A DNA stretch of 64,000 bases, taken from the NCBI RefSeq assembly GCF_902806685.2, contig NC_048545.1, positions 15,337,926 to 15,401,925 of the forward strand, read 5' to 3'. A program made the position numbers and the translations under genes. Positions 42,971 to 53,208 of this stretch are shown here, piece by piece. The notes beneath the pieces were generated by a model. The model was given only the letters and a program-made list of their open reading frames with translations. It was not told the origin of the DNA and made no database searches. Numbering within the stretch: position 1 is the first letter of the stretch; the number at the start of each line of letters is the position of its first letter. This DNA comes from Maniola hyperantus (taxonomy: Eukaryota; Arthropoda; Insecta; Lepidoptera; Nymphalidae).

Positions 42971-43079
42971 AGTGGAAATAAAATTATCTATGACAGGCTG
43001 ACAAAAACGATGTACCTACTTAGTCTCACATAATATTAGAACAGAGGATAATATACTGATGCTTGGTCCTCTCTACTGC

Positions 43080-43270
43080 TTCAGTGTAGGTTAACAGGTG
43101 ACGTGCTGAAATGGCAATGGGCGGCAACCGATAGATTTTGGGGTCCCAAGGTATTGGAACAGTCAACTCCGCACCGAAAAGCTCAGCATTGGCAAGTCCC
43201 CTTCTTCCCTTTCTTTTGAGTAAGCAGCGTGTGGACTGTGGAAACGTCTACAAAAGAACTATGTTCAGCA
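43080..43270 (+). mobile_element. RTE LINE fragment
   Basis: TGAAATGGCAATGGGCGGCA, GGGGTCCCAAGGTATTGG and AACTCCGCACCGAAAAG, with later parts scrambled. Confidence 0.55.
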
Positions 43271-43296
43271 TATTATAGTACATAATATATTATAGC

Positions 43297-43461
43297 AATT
43301 CATTTGTTCGTAATTCTATACGTTTTTATAATAAGCTTCCAGAAGACATATTATTGGAGATGTCTCTTAACAAGTTCAAAATTTTCATAAAACGTAAACT
43401 AATTGAAAAATCCTATTACAATGTAAAGGATTATTTGAATGATAAGAAAGCTTGGGAATGA
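43297..43461 (+). pseudogene. C-terminal coding tail of a LINE
   Basis: An open frame of 54 codons (SFVRNSIRFYNKLPEDI, LNKFKIFIKRKLIEK, YYNVKDYLND..) ending in TGA has the style of the extreme C-terminus of insect non-LTR retrotransposon ORF2 proteins. It runs into the 3' untranslated region at 43462-43712 that matches the dispersed LINE 3' tails, which ties those tails to a LINE. Everything upstream, including reverse transcriptase, is missing, as usual for 5'-truncated insertions. Confidence 0.6.
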
Positions 43462-43712
43462 GATGCTTAACAGCTTTGTGTTAGTTCTAATAAGTATAAG
43501 TGATTTTGTAAAGTGGTGATAATAAAAGAATACCCCGCTGAGTTTATTGTGGGCTCTTCTCAGACCTGGGCGCCTTTTGAACCCTCGTAGCTTTAGTTTT
43601 AAATACGTATTATTATCACCACTAGTTATATCATCTTACAAATTAACAATCATGACCGTCAGTAAGCGTAAAATTTTACCTATTCTGAATAAATAATTTG
43701 AGTTTGAGTTTG
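43462..43712 (+). mobile_element. LINE 3' untranslated region and (GAGTTT)n tail
   Basis: GTGGTGATAATAAAAGAATA, CCTGGGCGCCTTTTGAACCC, TTATTATCACCACTAGTTA, then ATAAATAATTTGAGTTTGAG. Confidence 0.65.
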
Positions 43713-44224
43713 AGTTTATCATATCAGTTGACAACAACGAGTGCTGAAATGTAATTTCCCCCCACGGGAAACGCGAGTTCTTCTTGTATCGGACGAGACC
43801 ACTCGTCCTTTTTCGAAGCGTGTTGCTCGACGATATTTGGACGTCATCGCGAGTAGCTGTGACATTTATCAGGACCTTTTCAGGGTTTCGTTAGTTCCGA
43901 TTCGATTTTCATTTTATGCAAAATACGATCCAATTTCGCGCGGGAAAAGGGCGGGGCGGGGGGGGGGGAGAGGGGCTCAATCGGGATAATGCTATAGAAG
44001 AATGATCCAAATTGAATTCGTCGAAGGCGAACTTGGTCCCACTAAGCCCCGATCTGGCGGATGCCTCCATGTTAGGGTAAGCACACTAAGTTAGTAGGAT
44101 CGACTTCGAGTATAAGTAAGTCTGTTTATACTTTACCTACCTTTATTGGTGGACCTGCGTATATATGGTCATTGTGGTCATGACCATGACTTTCTGCTCG
44201 CTCAAGTATGCAAAACTTTTAGCG
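43713..44224. other. Unassigned, with a G-rich run
   Basis: GGGCGGGGCGGGGGGGGGGAG at about 43947-43970. An 82-codon frame over it has no family resemblance. Confidence 0.4.
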
Positions 44225-44392
44225 AGAGAGCCAGCGAGGGCCAGGACTTTGTTATTTCATAAAAACTGAAAGTTTCTCTGCGTATTGTCCCCAATACATG
44301 GAAGAACGAGTGAAGTTGATGTTTATTACATGATAATGAAGTTTGGATCTTGGGGGCTTTGGGGCATAACAGGTAACAAAGGTGTAAAAAAT
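44225..44392. mobile_element. Half copy of the long foldback element
   Basis: GAGAGCCAGCGAGGGCCAGG, TTTCTCTGCGTATTGTCCCC and CAGGTAACAAAGG follow the left arm of 28340-28709. Confidence 0.5.
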
Positions 44393-44449
44393 AATATTAC
44401 GTCAAAGACAACAGTCCAATTTTCTTATCTTTTCTTTGGAATAGTATTA

Positions 44450-44560
44450 GAAATCACGTCACGCATTGCGACATTGCTTAGACTTAGGACAGAGTTAAAA
44501 AAAGACAAATGTTATCACTCGCATGAATGTGTCTCGTTTTAACTCAATCTTAAGTCTGAG
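44450..44560. mobile_element. Decayed CAGCCG MITE
   Basis: CTTAGGACAGAGTTAAAAAA and GTCTCGTTTTAACTCAATCT, about half of the family at 30408. Confidence 0.45.
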
Positions 44561-44889
44561 CAAAGTCAAAGTGCGCACATTTTTTTTTTAATGTGTTCCT
44601 CCCTTTTCTCCTCCGACATGGATGCCCTGTAGATCTCTGCCTTAAGAGTCGTAGCCCTGCAAGACACCCTTAAAGTTTTAAAGTTTATTATGACCTTAGG
44701 ATCAAATTAAGACACTTTAAAAAAGGTGAAATACCCTATGGAAGACATTTCGGTCGCAACAGTGTGGTCGCCCTTAAAGGGTCGCAAGTCAGCGGAATTA
44801 TTCGCGCTCGGTTACGCTTTTTATTAAATTTTTCCGCGATTTCCGCGCGAAGGGACAATAGCAATGCAAGCGGATACAATATATGACTC
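44561..44889. other. Unassigned
   Basis: Nothing recognised. Confidence 0.35.
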
Positions 44890-45022
44890 ACAGCCGCACT
44901 CAGAGTCGCTAATCGTTATCTACTTAAGATCGAGTTAAAACGAGAAAGATTTATGTGAGAGATATAGCTGTCTCGTTTTAACTAAACTTAAGTAACGATT
45001 AAGCGACTCTGAGTGCGGCTGT
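44890..45022. mobile_element. CAGCCG foldback MITE, copy 2
   Basis: ACAGCCGCACTCAGAGTCGC and its inverse, 133 bp. The loop (AAAGATTTATGTGAGAGATA) is the reverse of the loop in copy 1. It abuts the head of a SINE-1. Confidence 0.75.
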
Positions 45023-45235
45023 CAGTTTAGTGGTTAAGACGTCCGCCTCTTATTAGGGGGGTCGCGAGTTCGATCCCGGGCACACTCGTAGAGCTGACTT
45101 TTTGGAGTTATGTTGGTATTACGCAAATAAAATATCATTTGCTTTAAAGGTGATGGAAAACATCGTGAGGAAACCTGCATACCTGAGAGTTCACCATAAT
45201 ATTCTCAAGCCTGCCAATTCGCAAAGTACCTTTGA
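45023..45235 (+). mobile_element. SINE-1 copy
   Basis: TTTAGTGGTTAAGACGTCCG head, GAGTTCGATCCCGGGCAC, GGTGATGGAAAACATCGTG. Tail lost. Confidence 0.7.
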
Positions 45236-45445
45236 ATTTCCCGTTCCTTTCCCTTAGAATTTTAAAATCAAAATCTTAAAATACATTTTTTTTTTCAAAC
45301 CGAAAGCCTAAATATAAATTTCATGGGTAGGGCTTAAATTTTCATCGCCTATCCCCTTTGAGGATGAATTAATTTTCTTAAGCCATAATACACGTAATTT
45401 TTCATATTATTTATTTTATAGATGTAACATCAATATTGAAAGACT

Positions 45446-45616
45446 CTCACATAAATTGCAACTCGCTATTTTACCCCCTTTGAGGTTGAATTTACAAAAA
45501 ATATTTTTAGTAGCTGCTGACAATCGACATCATAACCATACCAGTAGATATTCCAGTGTGTTTAGCTGTGCGTTGATCAGTCAGTCAGTCACCTTTTCCT
45601 TTTTGTATATTTAGAC
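45446..45616 (-). mobile_element. Diverged HelB copy
   Basis: CACATAAATTGCAACTCGCT, TACCCCCTTTGAGGTTGAAT, TTTAGCTGTGCGTTGATCAG, CACCTTTTCCTTTTTGTATA. Confidence 0.5.
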
Positions 45617-45746
45617 TACAAACTTGTATTAGAACAAGCTCGTCTAGAAACTGTAGGAAATACAAACGTTTAGATAAGTCGTGTCCAATATGGGTCCAGT
45701 CGTAAACACACGAAGACGGATCACGAGATCGGATGTCGATAATGCG

Positions 45747-45773
45747 TCCGCCGTCCGCCGTCCGCCGTCCGGT
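45747..45773. repeat. (CCGTCCG)n minisatellite
   Basis: About four 7-bp units GCCGTCC in a CpG-rich patch. Confidence 0.8.
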
Positions 45774-46076
45774 CATCTCCCGACTCACATACATCTATCA
45801 GGATTTGTTTTCACGGATCTTTTACATTCAATGCTTTACATTCTAAAAATATCATTTAGTTTGCGTAAAAGATTAAGTGAAATAATTCAATTGATTCTAC
45901 TAGATAATAAGTATTTTCATTAGCATATACGTCAGCAGCCCAAGAATGGTCAGTACGACAAAGCTTTCAAGTAACTGGAAAGGTCTACTAAACATAATAT
46001 TATGTCTGTAGATCGGTAAAGTGAAAAAAAATAACAAATAAAACATCGATAACGCATGATAACCGACTATAGAGAT

Positions 46077-46129
46077 ATCGCCATTATAGACAATATCGCT
46101 ATTATAGACAATATCGCTATTATAGACAA
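46077..46129. repeat. Three 18-bp tandem units
   Basis: TATCGCTATTATAGACAA repeated three times with one change. In one frame this repeats I-A-I-I-D-N, but there is no sign of a real protein. Confidence 0.85.
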
Positions 46130-46504
46130 ACTGACGATTGACCGGAAATTGAACACAGAATTTTATCTTCGTTTTGAACCGAAGGCTTTTTGGAGACTGA
46201 ATTTGATGACACGGATTATGTGGGATTCGGACTGCAACATTTAGATATTGATAGAGCGTTTACAGTTAGTACATAGTATTACAGTATATACAGTTGTAAC
46301 AGCCTAGTGGTGACGTATGCCTCCAATTCGAGAGGTCAGGGGTCCGCAAAGTTTTGTGCAGGCCATCCCGGGCACGCACAAAACTTTGCGGACTCTCTTG
46401 TGTATGCTTACAACTTGACTTCCAGTGTCACACTAATTTTAGAAGCTTCATAGAACGATTTGTTTGAAATAGCCCAATTAGCTGCAGGTACCTACCAATA
46501 ATTA

Positions 46505-46800
46505 GCAATTATATAGCTAAGTGGTTAAAACGTCGCGTCGGCCTCTATTCGGCGTCGGCCTCTATTCGGCGTCGGCCTCTATTCGGCATGTTTCCTGATT
46601 CGATCCCGGGTATGCATCTCTAACTTTTTGGAGTTACAATTTTATATGTATTTTAAGCAATCAACTATCACCGCTTTAACGGTGATTATTAACGTGAATT
46701 CTATCAATCCGCACTTTACCTACTAGACTAGACCAAATTCTTCTTATTCTGAGAAGAGACCCGTGTTCAGTAGTGAGCCGGCGATAAGTCGATCATGGTA
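46505..46800 (+). mobile_element. SINE-1 with a triplicated 17-bp block in the head
   Basis: TATAGCTAAGTGGTTAAAAC, then CGTCGGCCTCTATTCGG three times (46536-46586), then GATTCGATCCCGGG. It ends GACCCGTGTTCAGTAGTGAG and TCGATCATGG. Confidence 0.7.
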
Positions 46801-46898
46801 ATGATGACATATCCAGTCTCATAGTTTCCTGTTATAATATTTTTAAAATACCTAAGTAAAAAACAAGTCAATTACTTAAATTTTTTTTTTGTTTTCAG

Positions 46899-46952
46899 GT
46901 AAGCTCAGAATATTTTTGTCACATGACCGAAATTGCAAACAAGAAAACTTGG
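46899..46952 (+). CDS. Candidate 18-codon exon
   Basis: A 54-base block lies between a strong acceptor (ten Ts then GTTTTCAG) and a consensus donor (GG-GTAAGT). It is open in phase 0 and reads VSSEYFCHMTEIANKKTW. It keeps phase with the candidate donor at 42953. No repeat family in this window covers it. The protein family is not recognised. Small perfect exon look-alikes occur by chance, so only moderate weight is due. Confidence 0.3.
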
Positions 46953-47129
46953 GTAAGTATCAAAATTTGTTTTAATGTACGTGAGTACAACATCTACTTG
47001 TATGTTTATGATGTAAGAATACTTTGTGTGTAATACCAACTTTCTAACAAAAATTCTTTCTGGAAAAAAAAATATAAAACAGTATCAACAAAAACAACGT
47101 TAAATTTTATAATAAAAATAAAAGTATGA

Positions 47130-47409
47130 TAATTCAGGGAATATATTTAAATACCTTTGAAGTTAAACGTACCGTGCTTTATTTATTTAAAGTCCCTCGC
47201 TCTGTTTTGGGGCAATTTATCGTTTTTATCGTCTTCCCTCACGACTCATTGGGCGCGGGATAAAGGATGCGTTCAAAAAATAGAAATATTCCTCCAAGAT
47301 GCTGGAGCACGAGCAATTTCACCCGCGTTTGATCTCCGCCGTGTGATGTGGCCATACATTAAGAAATATGTAAGTACCTACCTACAATATGGGATTTTGT
47401 GTGCGAACT
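47130..47409. other. Unassigned
   Basis: Open stretches exist in two frames, one after a possible acceptor (TAATTCAG at 47131-47138), but no domain is seen. Confidence 0.35.
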
Positions 47410-47672
47410 GTACTCGCTGCAGCAGCTGAAGGATGTGGCAATGGGCAGGGCACGTAGTTCGGAAAACCGATAGACGTTGGGGCCCCAAGGTGCTGGAATG
47501 GCGAACTCGCACCGGAAGGTGCAACGTTGGAAGACCCTTCACTAGGTGGACGGACGACATCAGATGAGTCGCAGGGAGCCGCTGGATGGCGGCGGCGTAA
47601 GACCGTGGCGTGTGGAAGTCCCTACAAGCTGAGACCTATGTCCAGCAGTGGACGTATATCGGTTGATGATGA
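47410..47672 (+). mobile_element. RTE LINE tail, well preserved
   Basis: AGCTGAAGGATGTGGCAATG through AACGTTGGAAGACCC, GGTGGACGGACGACATCAGA, GCAGTGGACGTATATCGG and a (GAT)n tail. Frames are broken. Confidence 0.65.
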
Positions 47673-47954
47673 TGATGACTGTACCCACAAGTACCGATCG
47701 TCAAACATTTTGCATAGCTGTGTCTAGTAGTTCAAGACAGAGAAAAGGGCACCCGAACACGTAGGAGATCGCCCATGAGAGACCGAGTGGAGACCGCGAT
47801 GGACGGTCCCTTACACAAGGAAGACGGCAGAGAGCGCAGCATCAGAGATGAATTCAGATGCATTGTAAAGTGTGCTACAGTACTGCAGTGGCAACCACGA
47901 CCATTCTGTCCAGAGCATAACGGCAAAGAAGATTGCGGTTGTCTATCCACAGTC

Positions 47955-48432
47955 GACATCATTAACGACATCAACCAATAGACGTCCAATGCTGGACATA
48001 GATCTCTTGGTTAAACTTCCACACGCCACGGTCTTGCGCCACCGTCATCGAGTACTTACCTGCGATTCATTTAATGTGGTCTGTGTACTTAGTGGGGAGT
48101 CTTCCAACGCTGCGCTTTCTGGTGCGAGGTTGCCGTTCAAGTTCTAAGGATCCCAACGTCTATTTTTTTTTTCGAACTATGTGCCCTGCCTATTGCCATT
48201 TCAGCTTCACAAACCGTTTGGCTATGTCGGCTACTGTGTTCTTGGATCGTACCATTCCTCATTTGATCAAGTGGACAAACTCCATCGCCTGCTGTGTGAC
48301 TCTGAGCTTTCTTGTGAGGCCTAATGCTTAAAGACCATATTGTCTCAAATGTATATGCCATCACTGGCAACATGCACTCTTTGAAGACTTGTCTTCAAGC
48401 ACTTAGGAATTTTAGACGAGAAGCTTCCCGAA
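47955..48432 (-). mobile_element. RTE LINE tail, longer copy
   Basis: CAACCAATAGACGTCCAATG at the left. It proceeds through GGAGTCTTCCAACGCTGCGC, CCATTTCAGCTTCACAAACC and GACTCTGAGCTTTCTTGTGA to CACTGGCAACATGCACTC and CTTGTCTTCAAGCACTTAGG. It reaches further upstream in the LINE than the other fragments. Confidence 0.65.
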
Positions 48433-49129
48433 CAACGCCTAACCGAGTTGGCACATAAGATATTCCAGAATAATAATCTCTCTTTGCTAAGTCAGTTAAG
48501 AGGCATAAACACCTCTTAACCTATTTGTATCCTCGTGGTAAACCGCGTAAGTACCAACAAAGAGGCTTGTTCGCTCGGAGGGACATCGCGCATGATATAT
48601 TCAACAACACAGAGAAAATAAACACCTAACCTATTGTAATTTGCTTTGACGTGGTACAGTCTACACGAACAATACACATTATGATTATTTCAACATTCAA
48701 CCCCGCCTCGCATCCACACTCTCCACGAGGCTACGCGACGAGAGTGTAGTCCTGCTCAGCGCCTTTGCCTGGTACAGTATTGCCTCGTTTTCCTCGGTAC
48801 ACGACTTGTGAAACGGAGAACTACCAAAACTACCACGGAAACTTTCAACAATTAAAGTTTTGGTAGTTCTCCGTGGGCCCATAAAAATTACTGGATCCAA
48901 CTCCTTAATAACCAAACTGGTGCTGCAGGGTTACTGCCCGCCTAAGTTATCAAGATTCAGGACAGTGTGGGTTTTTTATCCAGCGTCAAAGAAAGGAAGC
49001 CAAGGCATCTCAATAAATTAAGGCCTACAAGAGCGAGCACTTGTACTCCTCTGCTTGCTATGACTTGTGCGAAGCTTGTGGGAGAGGGGATACAGGCAGA
49101 AAGTTAAAGTACAGCCTGGACAAAACTAT
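48433..49129. other. Unassigned, with a 19-bp hairpin
   Basis: ACGGAGAACTACCAAAACT (48813-48831) is exactly inverted at 48857-48875. The rest is without gene signal. Confidence 0.45.
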
Positions 49130-49510
49130 AACGGTTTCTTAAAGTAAAAATAGCAAGCAAACGTAGAGGCGGTTCACCTGATGTTAAGAAATTACCGACG
49201 CCCATGAACATTTGCAGCATCAGAGGAACCGCTAATTCGCTGCCAGCCTATCAGAAATTGTTGATCCCCTCATTGAATAATCCCATGTTAAAATCTAGTG
49301 GAAACAACGGCGAAGGGAGTTAGTTCCACAGTTTGCACAGTTTGCAATGATCTGGTACAATGGTCGGTAGAAGTGCAGGAATCCAGGTGAGAGTGAAATT
49401 GTTTACGGTGGCATGCGGTGCGGTTTTAGAAAAAAGGAGGGTGGGATGAGGTCAAAGAACTCCTCAGAATACTCCCCGTTACACGCAAATTAAACTTACG
49501 TCTGTGTGGT
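49130..49510. mobile_element. Interspersed repeat, LINE-like
   Basis: GCAAACGTAGAGGCGGTTCACCT-type wording, GACGCCCATGAACATTTGCA and GCATCAGAGGAACCGCTAAT recall a common lepidopteran repeat. No second copy here. Confidence 0.4.
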
Positions 49511-50218
49511 GCTCCAGGCTTTCCAACGAGCTGGTTAGCTTGGGATTGTCCACAAATTCCTAAGTTTTACCACTGAAAATACTTAATTATTTTCGCAGTG
49601 GGTTAACTGAAGGTTAAACTACTTACCGTTTACCTACCATTAATCCGTGGTGATAGATCTATACATATTACCATGGGCTTGTTCACTCTGGGCTGGTTTC
49701 CGCACTTAAACGTTTCTGTCGGTTGTGCCTTTACCATGGGCTATAAAACTTCTCTTGAAACACAATTCTCTAATTTTGAAAAGATATTTAATTAAGTAGC
49801 TTTTTCTACTACCCCAAATTTATAAAAAAATTGCCTTTTAAAAAAGATAGCGAATTAATCAAAATTTGATATTTTGTAAAAACCCTTTCTTGCCGACCGT
49901 ATCGATAATATCCGGTCCTTTGAACGCGGCGGGTTGAGTAAATATTATCTGTAATAATTTCCCGCCTCGCGACCACAGATAATATTCGCCGGCTGTCAAA
50001 ACACGCGCCATTCTCACACCTATGACTTTGTATGAACGTCCATATTAACATGTTTTAAACTTTTGTAATTTTTGCTGAGTCACACGTCATACAAATACGT
50101 AAAAACATAATCATTATAGCTATTCAGGTGAGGATTAAATATTAAACAATATTAATTAACAATCTCGTAAAGTTTGACAAAGATCTTACCTAATTAACTT
50201 CATAATCTCAATATCTCG
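49511..50218. other. Unassigned
   Basis: Nothing recognised. Confidence 0.35.
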
Positions 50219-50310
50219 TAACCCTTGTAGCTTTAGTTTTAAGTTTACGTAATTAATTATCACCACTATAAAATATCATCTTACAAAGCATTTGATTTGA
50301 CTTGACTTAA
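50219..50310 (+). mobile_element. LINE 3' tail
   Basis: AACCCTTGTAGCTTTAGTTT, TTATCACCACTATAAAATAT and ATTTGATTTGACTTGACTT. Confidence 0.55.
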
Positions 50311-50501
50311 AAATTCTGAACCCAGCGCTAGGCGACTGCTAAGGTCTGATATTAAATGAAATGGTACGGGCCATAGACCAGATTGGCAAATTTCATACAT
50401 CTTTGAGAACTCTAAGGCTAAGTCTAACTCTGGCCACAAAATATATTTTTTAACTTATTTATTGTAGACGAAACTGTAGGCATTATTAGAATATAGGTTT
50501 A

Positions 50502-50916
50502 CTAGCTGATGCCCGCGATTTCGTCCGCGTGGAATTAGGTTTTTCTTAAAATCCCGTGGGAACTCTTTGAATTGCCGGGATAAAAAGCTCTCCAGGCGGG
50601 GTGATTCGCTAACTCAGTGTCTAACACTGAATGATAGCCATCGAGCTCATTTGACATTGGTTAGTTCTACATTGCTGTTTCACTGAGTGTTATTAAAATA
50701 TTTTGTTGTAGAAAACCTTCAATGAATTAAAAATAAATGTCAAATAAGCTCGGTGGTTATCATTCAGCGTTAGTCACTGAGTTAGCGAATCAGTAGGCTG
50801 CTATTTATCTATACCCATGCAAAAATTACGTTAATCCGTTGCACCGTTGCGAAGTGGTTGAAGGACAAACCAACAAACCAACAAACAAACACACTTTCTA
50901 ATTTATAATAAGGGTG
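50502..50916 (-). mobile_element. HelA split by a MITE
   Basis: CTAGCTGATGCCCGCGATTT to CTCTCCAGG (about 50596), then a MITE, then CTATTTATCTATACCCATGC to TTTATAATAAGGGTGG. Confidence 0.7.
50602..50792. mobile_element. 191-bp MITE with TGATTCGCTAACTCAGTG ends
   Basis: TGATTCGCTAACTCAGTG at the left and CACTGAGTTAGCGAATCA at the right, with further pairing (GAATGATAGCCATCGAGCTC against GAGCTCGG-like text) for about 55 bp. No frame. Target duplication uncertain. Confidence 0.65.
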
Positions 50917-51218
50917 GATACTACCTAAAATGACGCTACTAAAAACGTTGGATAGGTACCAGGAGAGCAGAAGGTGGATGGAGTAAATCAGAATGTATCC
51001 CACATCGCGAACTTTAGATAACACAAAGATATCACGACTCGTACGTGGACGGAATAACCACTGCCATTATCGAGCCGACACAAAGTGACTCCCGACATGA
51101 TATTACGGGAGCTACTAGCTAGTATCAGGTAGGTACTAGCTACCTAGCTATCCATTGGCAGAGAGTTGATGATACCTACTAGATGTTGCAATGTCTCCAA
51201 ATTGACTGAACCAGTAGG

Positions 51219-51383
51219 GCGATTGTCTAAAACCTGCATCAATCATTATTACAATCTCAATTGTTCTGATTGGCTGAATTTGCGCGATTCTTGTTGCAAC
51301 AATGCATTGTGGCCAATAGTGAGCGAGCATTAACCAATCAGAGATGATTGCGATCGTGACATTGTAGATGTCAAACAACCGCG
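51219..51383. mobile_element. 165-bp MITE flanked by GTAGG, copy 1
   Basis: GCGATTGTCTAAAACCTGCA to GTCAAACAACCGCG, flanked by GTAGG at 51214-51218 and 51384-51388. An internal inverted pair CTGATTGG / CCAATCAG lies around TTGTTGCAACAA. Same length as the copy at 58747. Confidence 0.65.
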
Positions 51384-51388
51384 GTAGG

Positions 51389-51782
51389 GCCACTGTTCAA
51401 CAGGCCAGTTAATTTGGATATTGGATGCCTTAGCACATGAGTGATTCATGAGTGTCTGAACCAGTTGACTGTGCAAATTCTAAAGTTGCGCCTTTATCTG
51501 TCTGTGTTTTTTAAAGAATATTAAATAAAAAATAAAAAATATTCGTTATTGTACACCAAAACCAAAACAATAGAATATAAGCAATGTTAACATGCACGGA
51601 ACAGAAAGAACAGTCCCTTTCATTCCTATTCTTTTTAGGTAGGTCATCCTCTTGATGCATTGGGAAGAAGTCCTCAACAAAGAATCTACACATATTTTGT
51701 CTGGCAGTGGTTGTACAATGGGTTACAGTTCTTGCAATTCACGAAGACATGCGAACTTTTTTTTTTTTTAAAGAATATTAGC
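51389..51782. other. Unassigned
   Basis: AT-rich. Nothing recognised. Confidence 0.35.
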
Positions 51783-51935
51783 CATATTAAATGACTTATA
51801 TTCCCCTTTCCTCTCCAATTAAGCGTCAGGCTTGTGCTAGGAGTAGGTACGACAATAGTGCAACGGGCGGGGTTTGAACCGTCGACCTTTCGGTTTTCAG
51901 TCCACTCCTTTACCGGTTGAGCTATTGAGACTCTA
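51783..51935 (-). mobile_element. SINE-2 copy
   Basis: CTTTCCTCTCCAATTAAGCG, GGGCGGGGTTTGAACCGTCG (B box in reverse) and CGGTTGAGCTATTGAGAC. Confidence 0.65.
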
Positions 51936-53062
51936 AACTTTACTTGTGTTACGTCGCATACACGCGCGTTGCGTAAGTGTGCGTGTATAAGATATATGGT
52001 TAGAGTTGCTATTTATTTCTTGAAATTGCTACTAAACTCTTTAGATTTTGCTTAAGAATTAATTCTAAACCATAGACATTTTATTTGTAAACAGAGGCAC
52101 GTCAAAATGATAGAAGAAATACTACAGACGTGACAGAACAATTAACAGATTATAAATGGCAAATCTATGGTACTTACATGGCAAAACATAATAAAGATTT
52201 TATTATATTTTAGAAATAAAGTAATTGTAGATTTAAATAGAGTATAATGTGGTATTTAAAGTATATATATTTAGTAGAGTTTAAACTCTATTGACTCTAT
52301 TGAATTTAATATTTACATGGTATCACTATATTTGTATACAGAGGGTGGGAGTTAATCCCAGCCTATAAATGGCTCTGCTTTGACTGTAGAGATGATTAAT
52401 TTTCCTATTTTTAATAAGAAGCTGTGACATACCTACAGGTACGAATATTGTTGATTTTATATTTCTATTGTTATACTATGTATGTTGTTTTATGTGTTGG
52501 TTAATGTGTAATTTGTTATACATCTGGTATTCCTTTGTAATAGTTTATGCTTATACCCTATGTGGGTTGGATATGTTATGGTAATACCTACCATAGTTGT
52601 ATCTATTTTTCAATAATTGTGAATAGACACCGCCGAGTTTTTTCTTGCCAGTTCTTTCTCTCGGTAGATATGCTTTTTCGAACTGGCGGTAGATTTTTCT
52701 TAAAGGAAATAATAAATTATATAATGATAAAGCAATAATTAATGGTAAAGATAAACTTTGATTTGGAGGGACTTTTCCCTGAATAAAACAGTTTATTTCC
52801 TTATACAATCTTTTATTTTGTTTTCTACCTTCAACCACGCCCTAGCTTTTTGATAACGAACTAAGGTTTAGGCTCTCAGTAGGTGATTCCTGACTCTATT
52901 GTCTCTATACTTCTGAGGCTAATCTAGCACGTGCATGGCGGACCAATCAGTCGCAACCAAGCGCTTGCAAACGCACACATTTACTGTACCTAACTTATAC
53001 CGATACGACTTAAACACAAGCATGATACACTCGCCCTCGTGAAATGCAAGAAACTATAGGTA
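51936..53062. other. Unassigned 1.1 kb, AT-rich
   Basis: No repeat from elsewhere in the window and no convincing exon. Confidence 0.35.
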
Positions 53063-53208
53063 CAGTGCGACAAGGTTATCTTGGCGCGTGGCAAAAATCG
53101 GAACTAGCGTTGCCGTCAAGTCTCCCCTTTGTTCTTGTTTGAATATTCTAAGCCTTTCTTCTCCAACAGCGCCCCCCTGTCAAGTGCCAAGAGAGCCTTG
53201 TCGCACTG
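53063..53208. mobile_element. 146-bp MITE with CAGTGCGACAAGG ends
   Basis: CAGTGCGACAAGG and its inverse, CCTTGTCGCACTG, bounded by TA on each side, which could be a TA target duplication. The terminal repeats extend imperfectly to about 22 bp (..TCTTGGC). Confidence 0.65.

Noticed and set aside
47157..47429. 90-codon frame as a gene or as an exon of the 42761 candidate
   Set aside because: No domain. Its end lies in an RTE LINE fragment, and it is not in the phase of the candidate exon.
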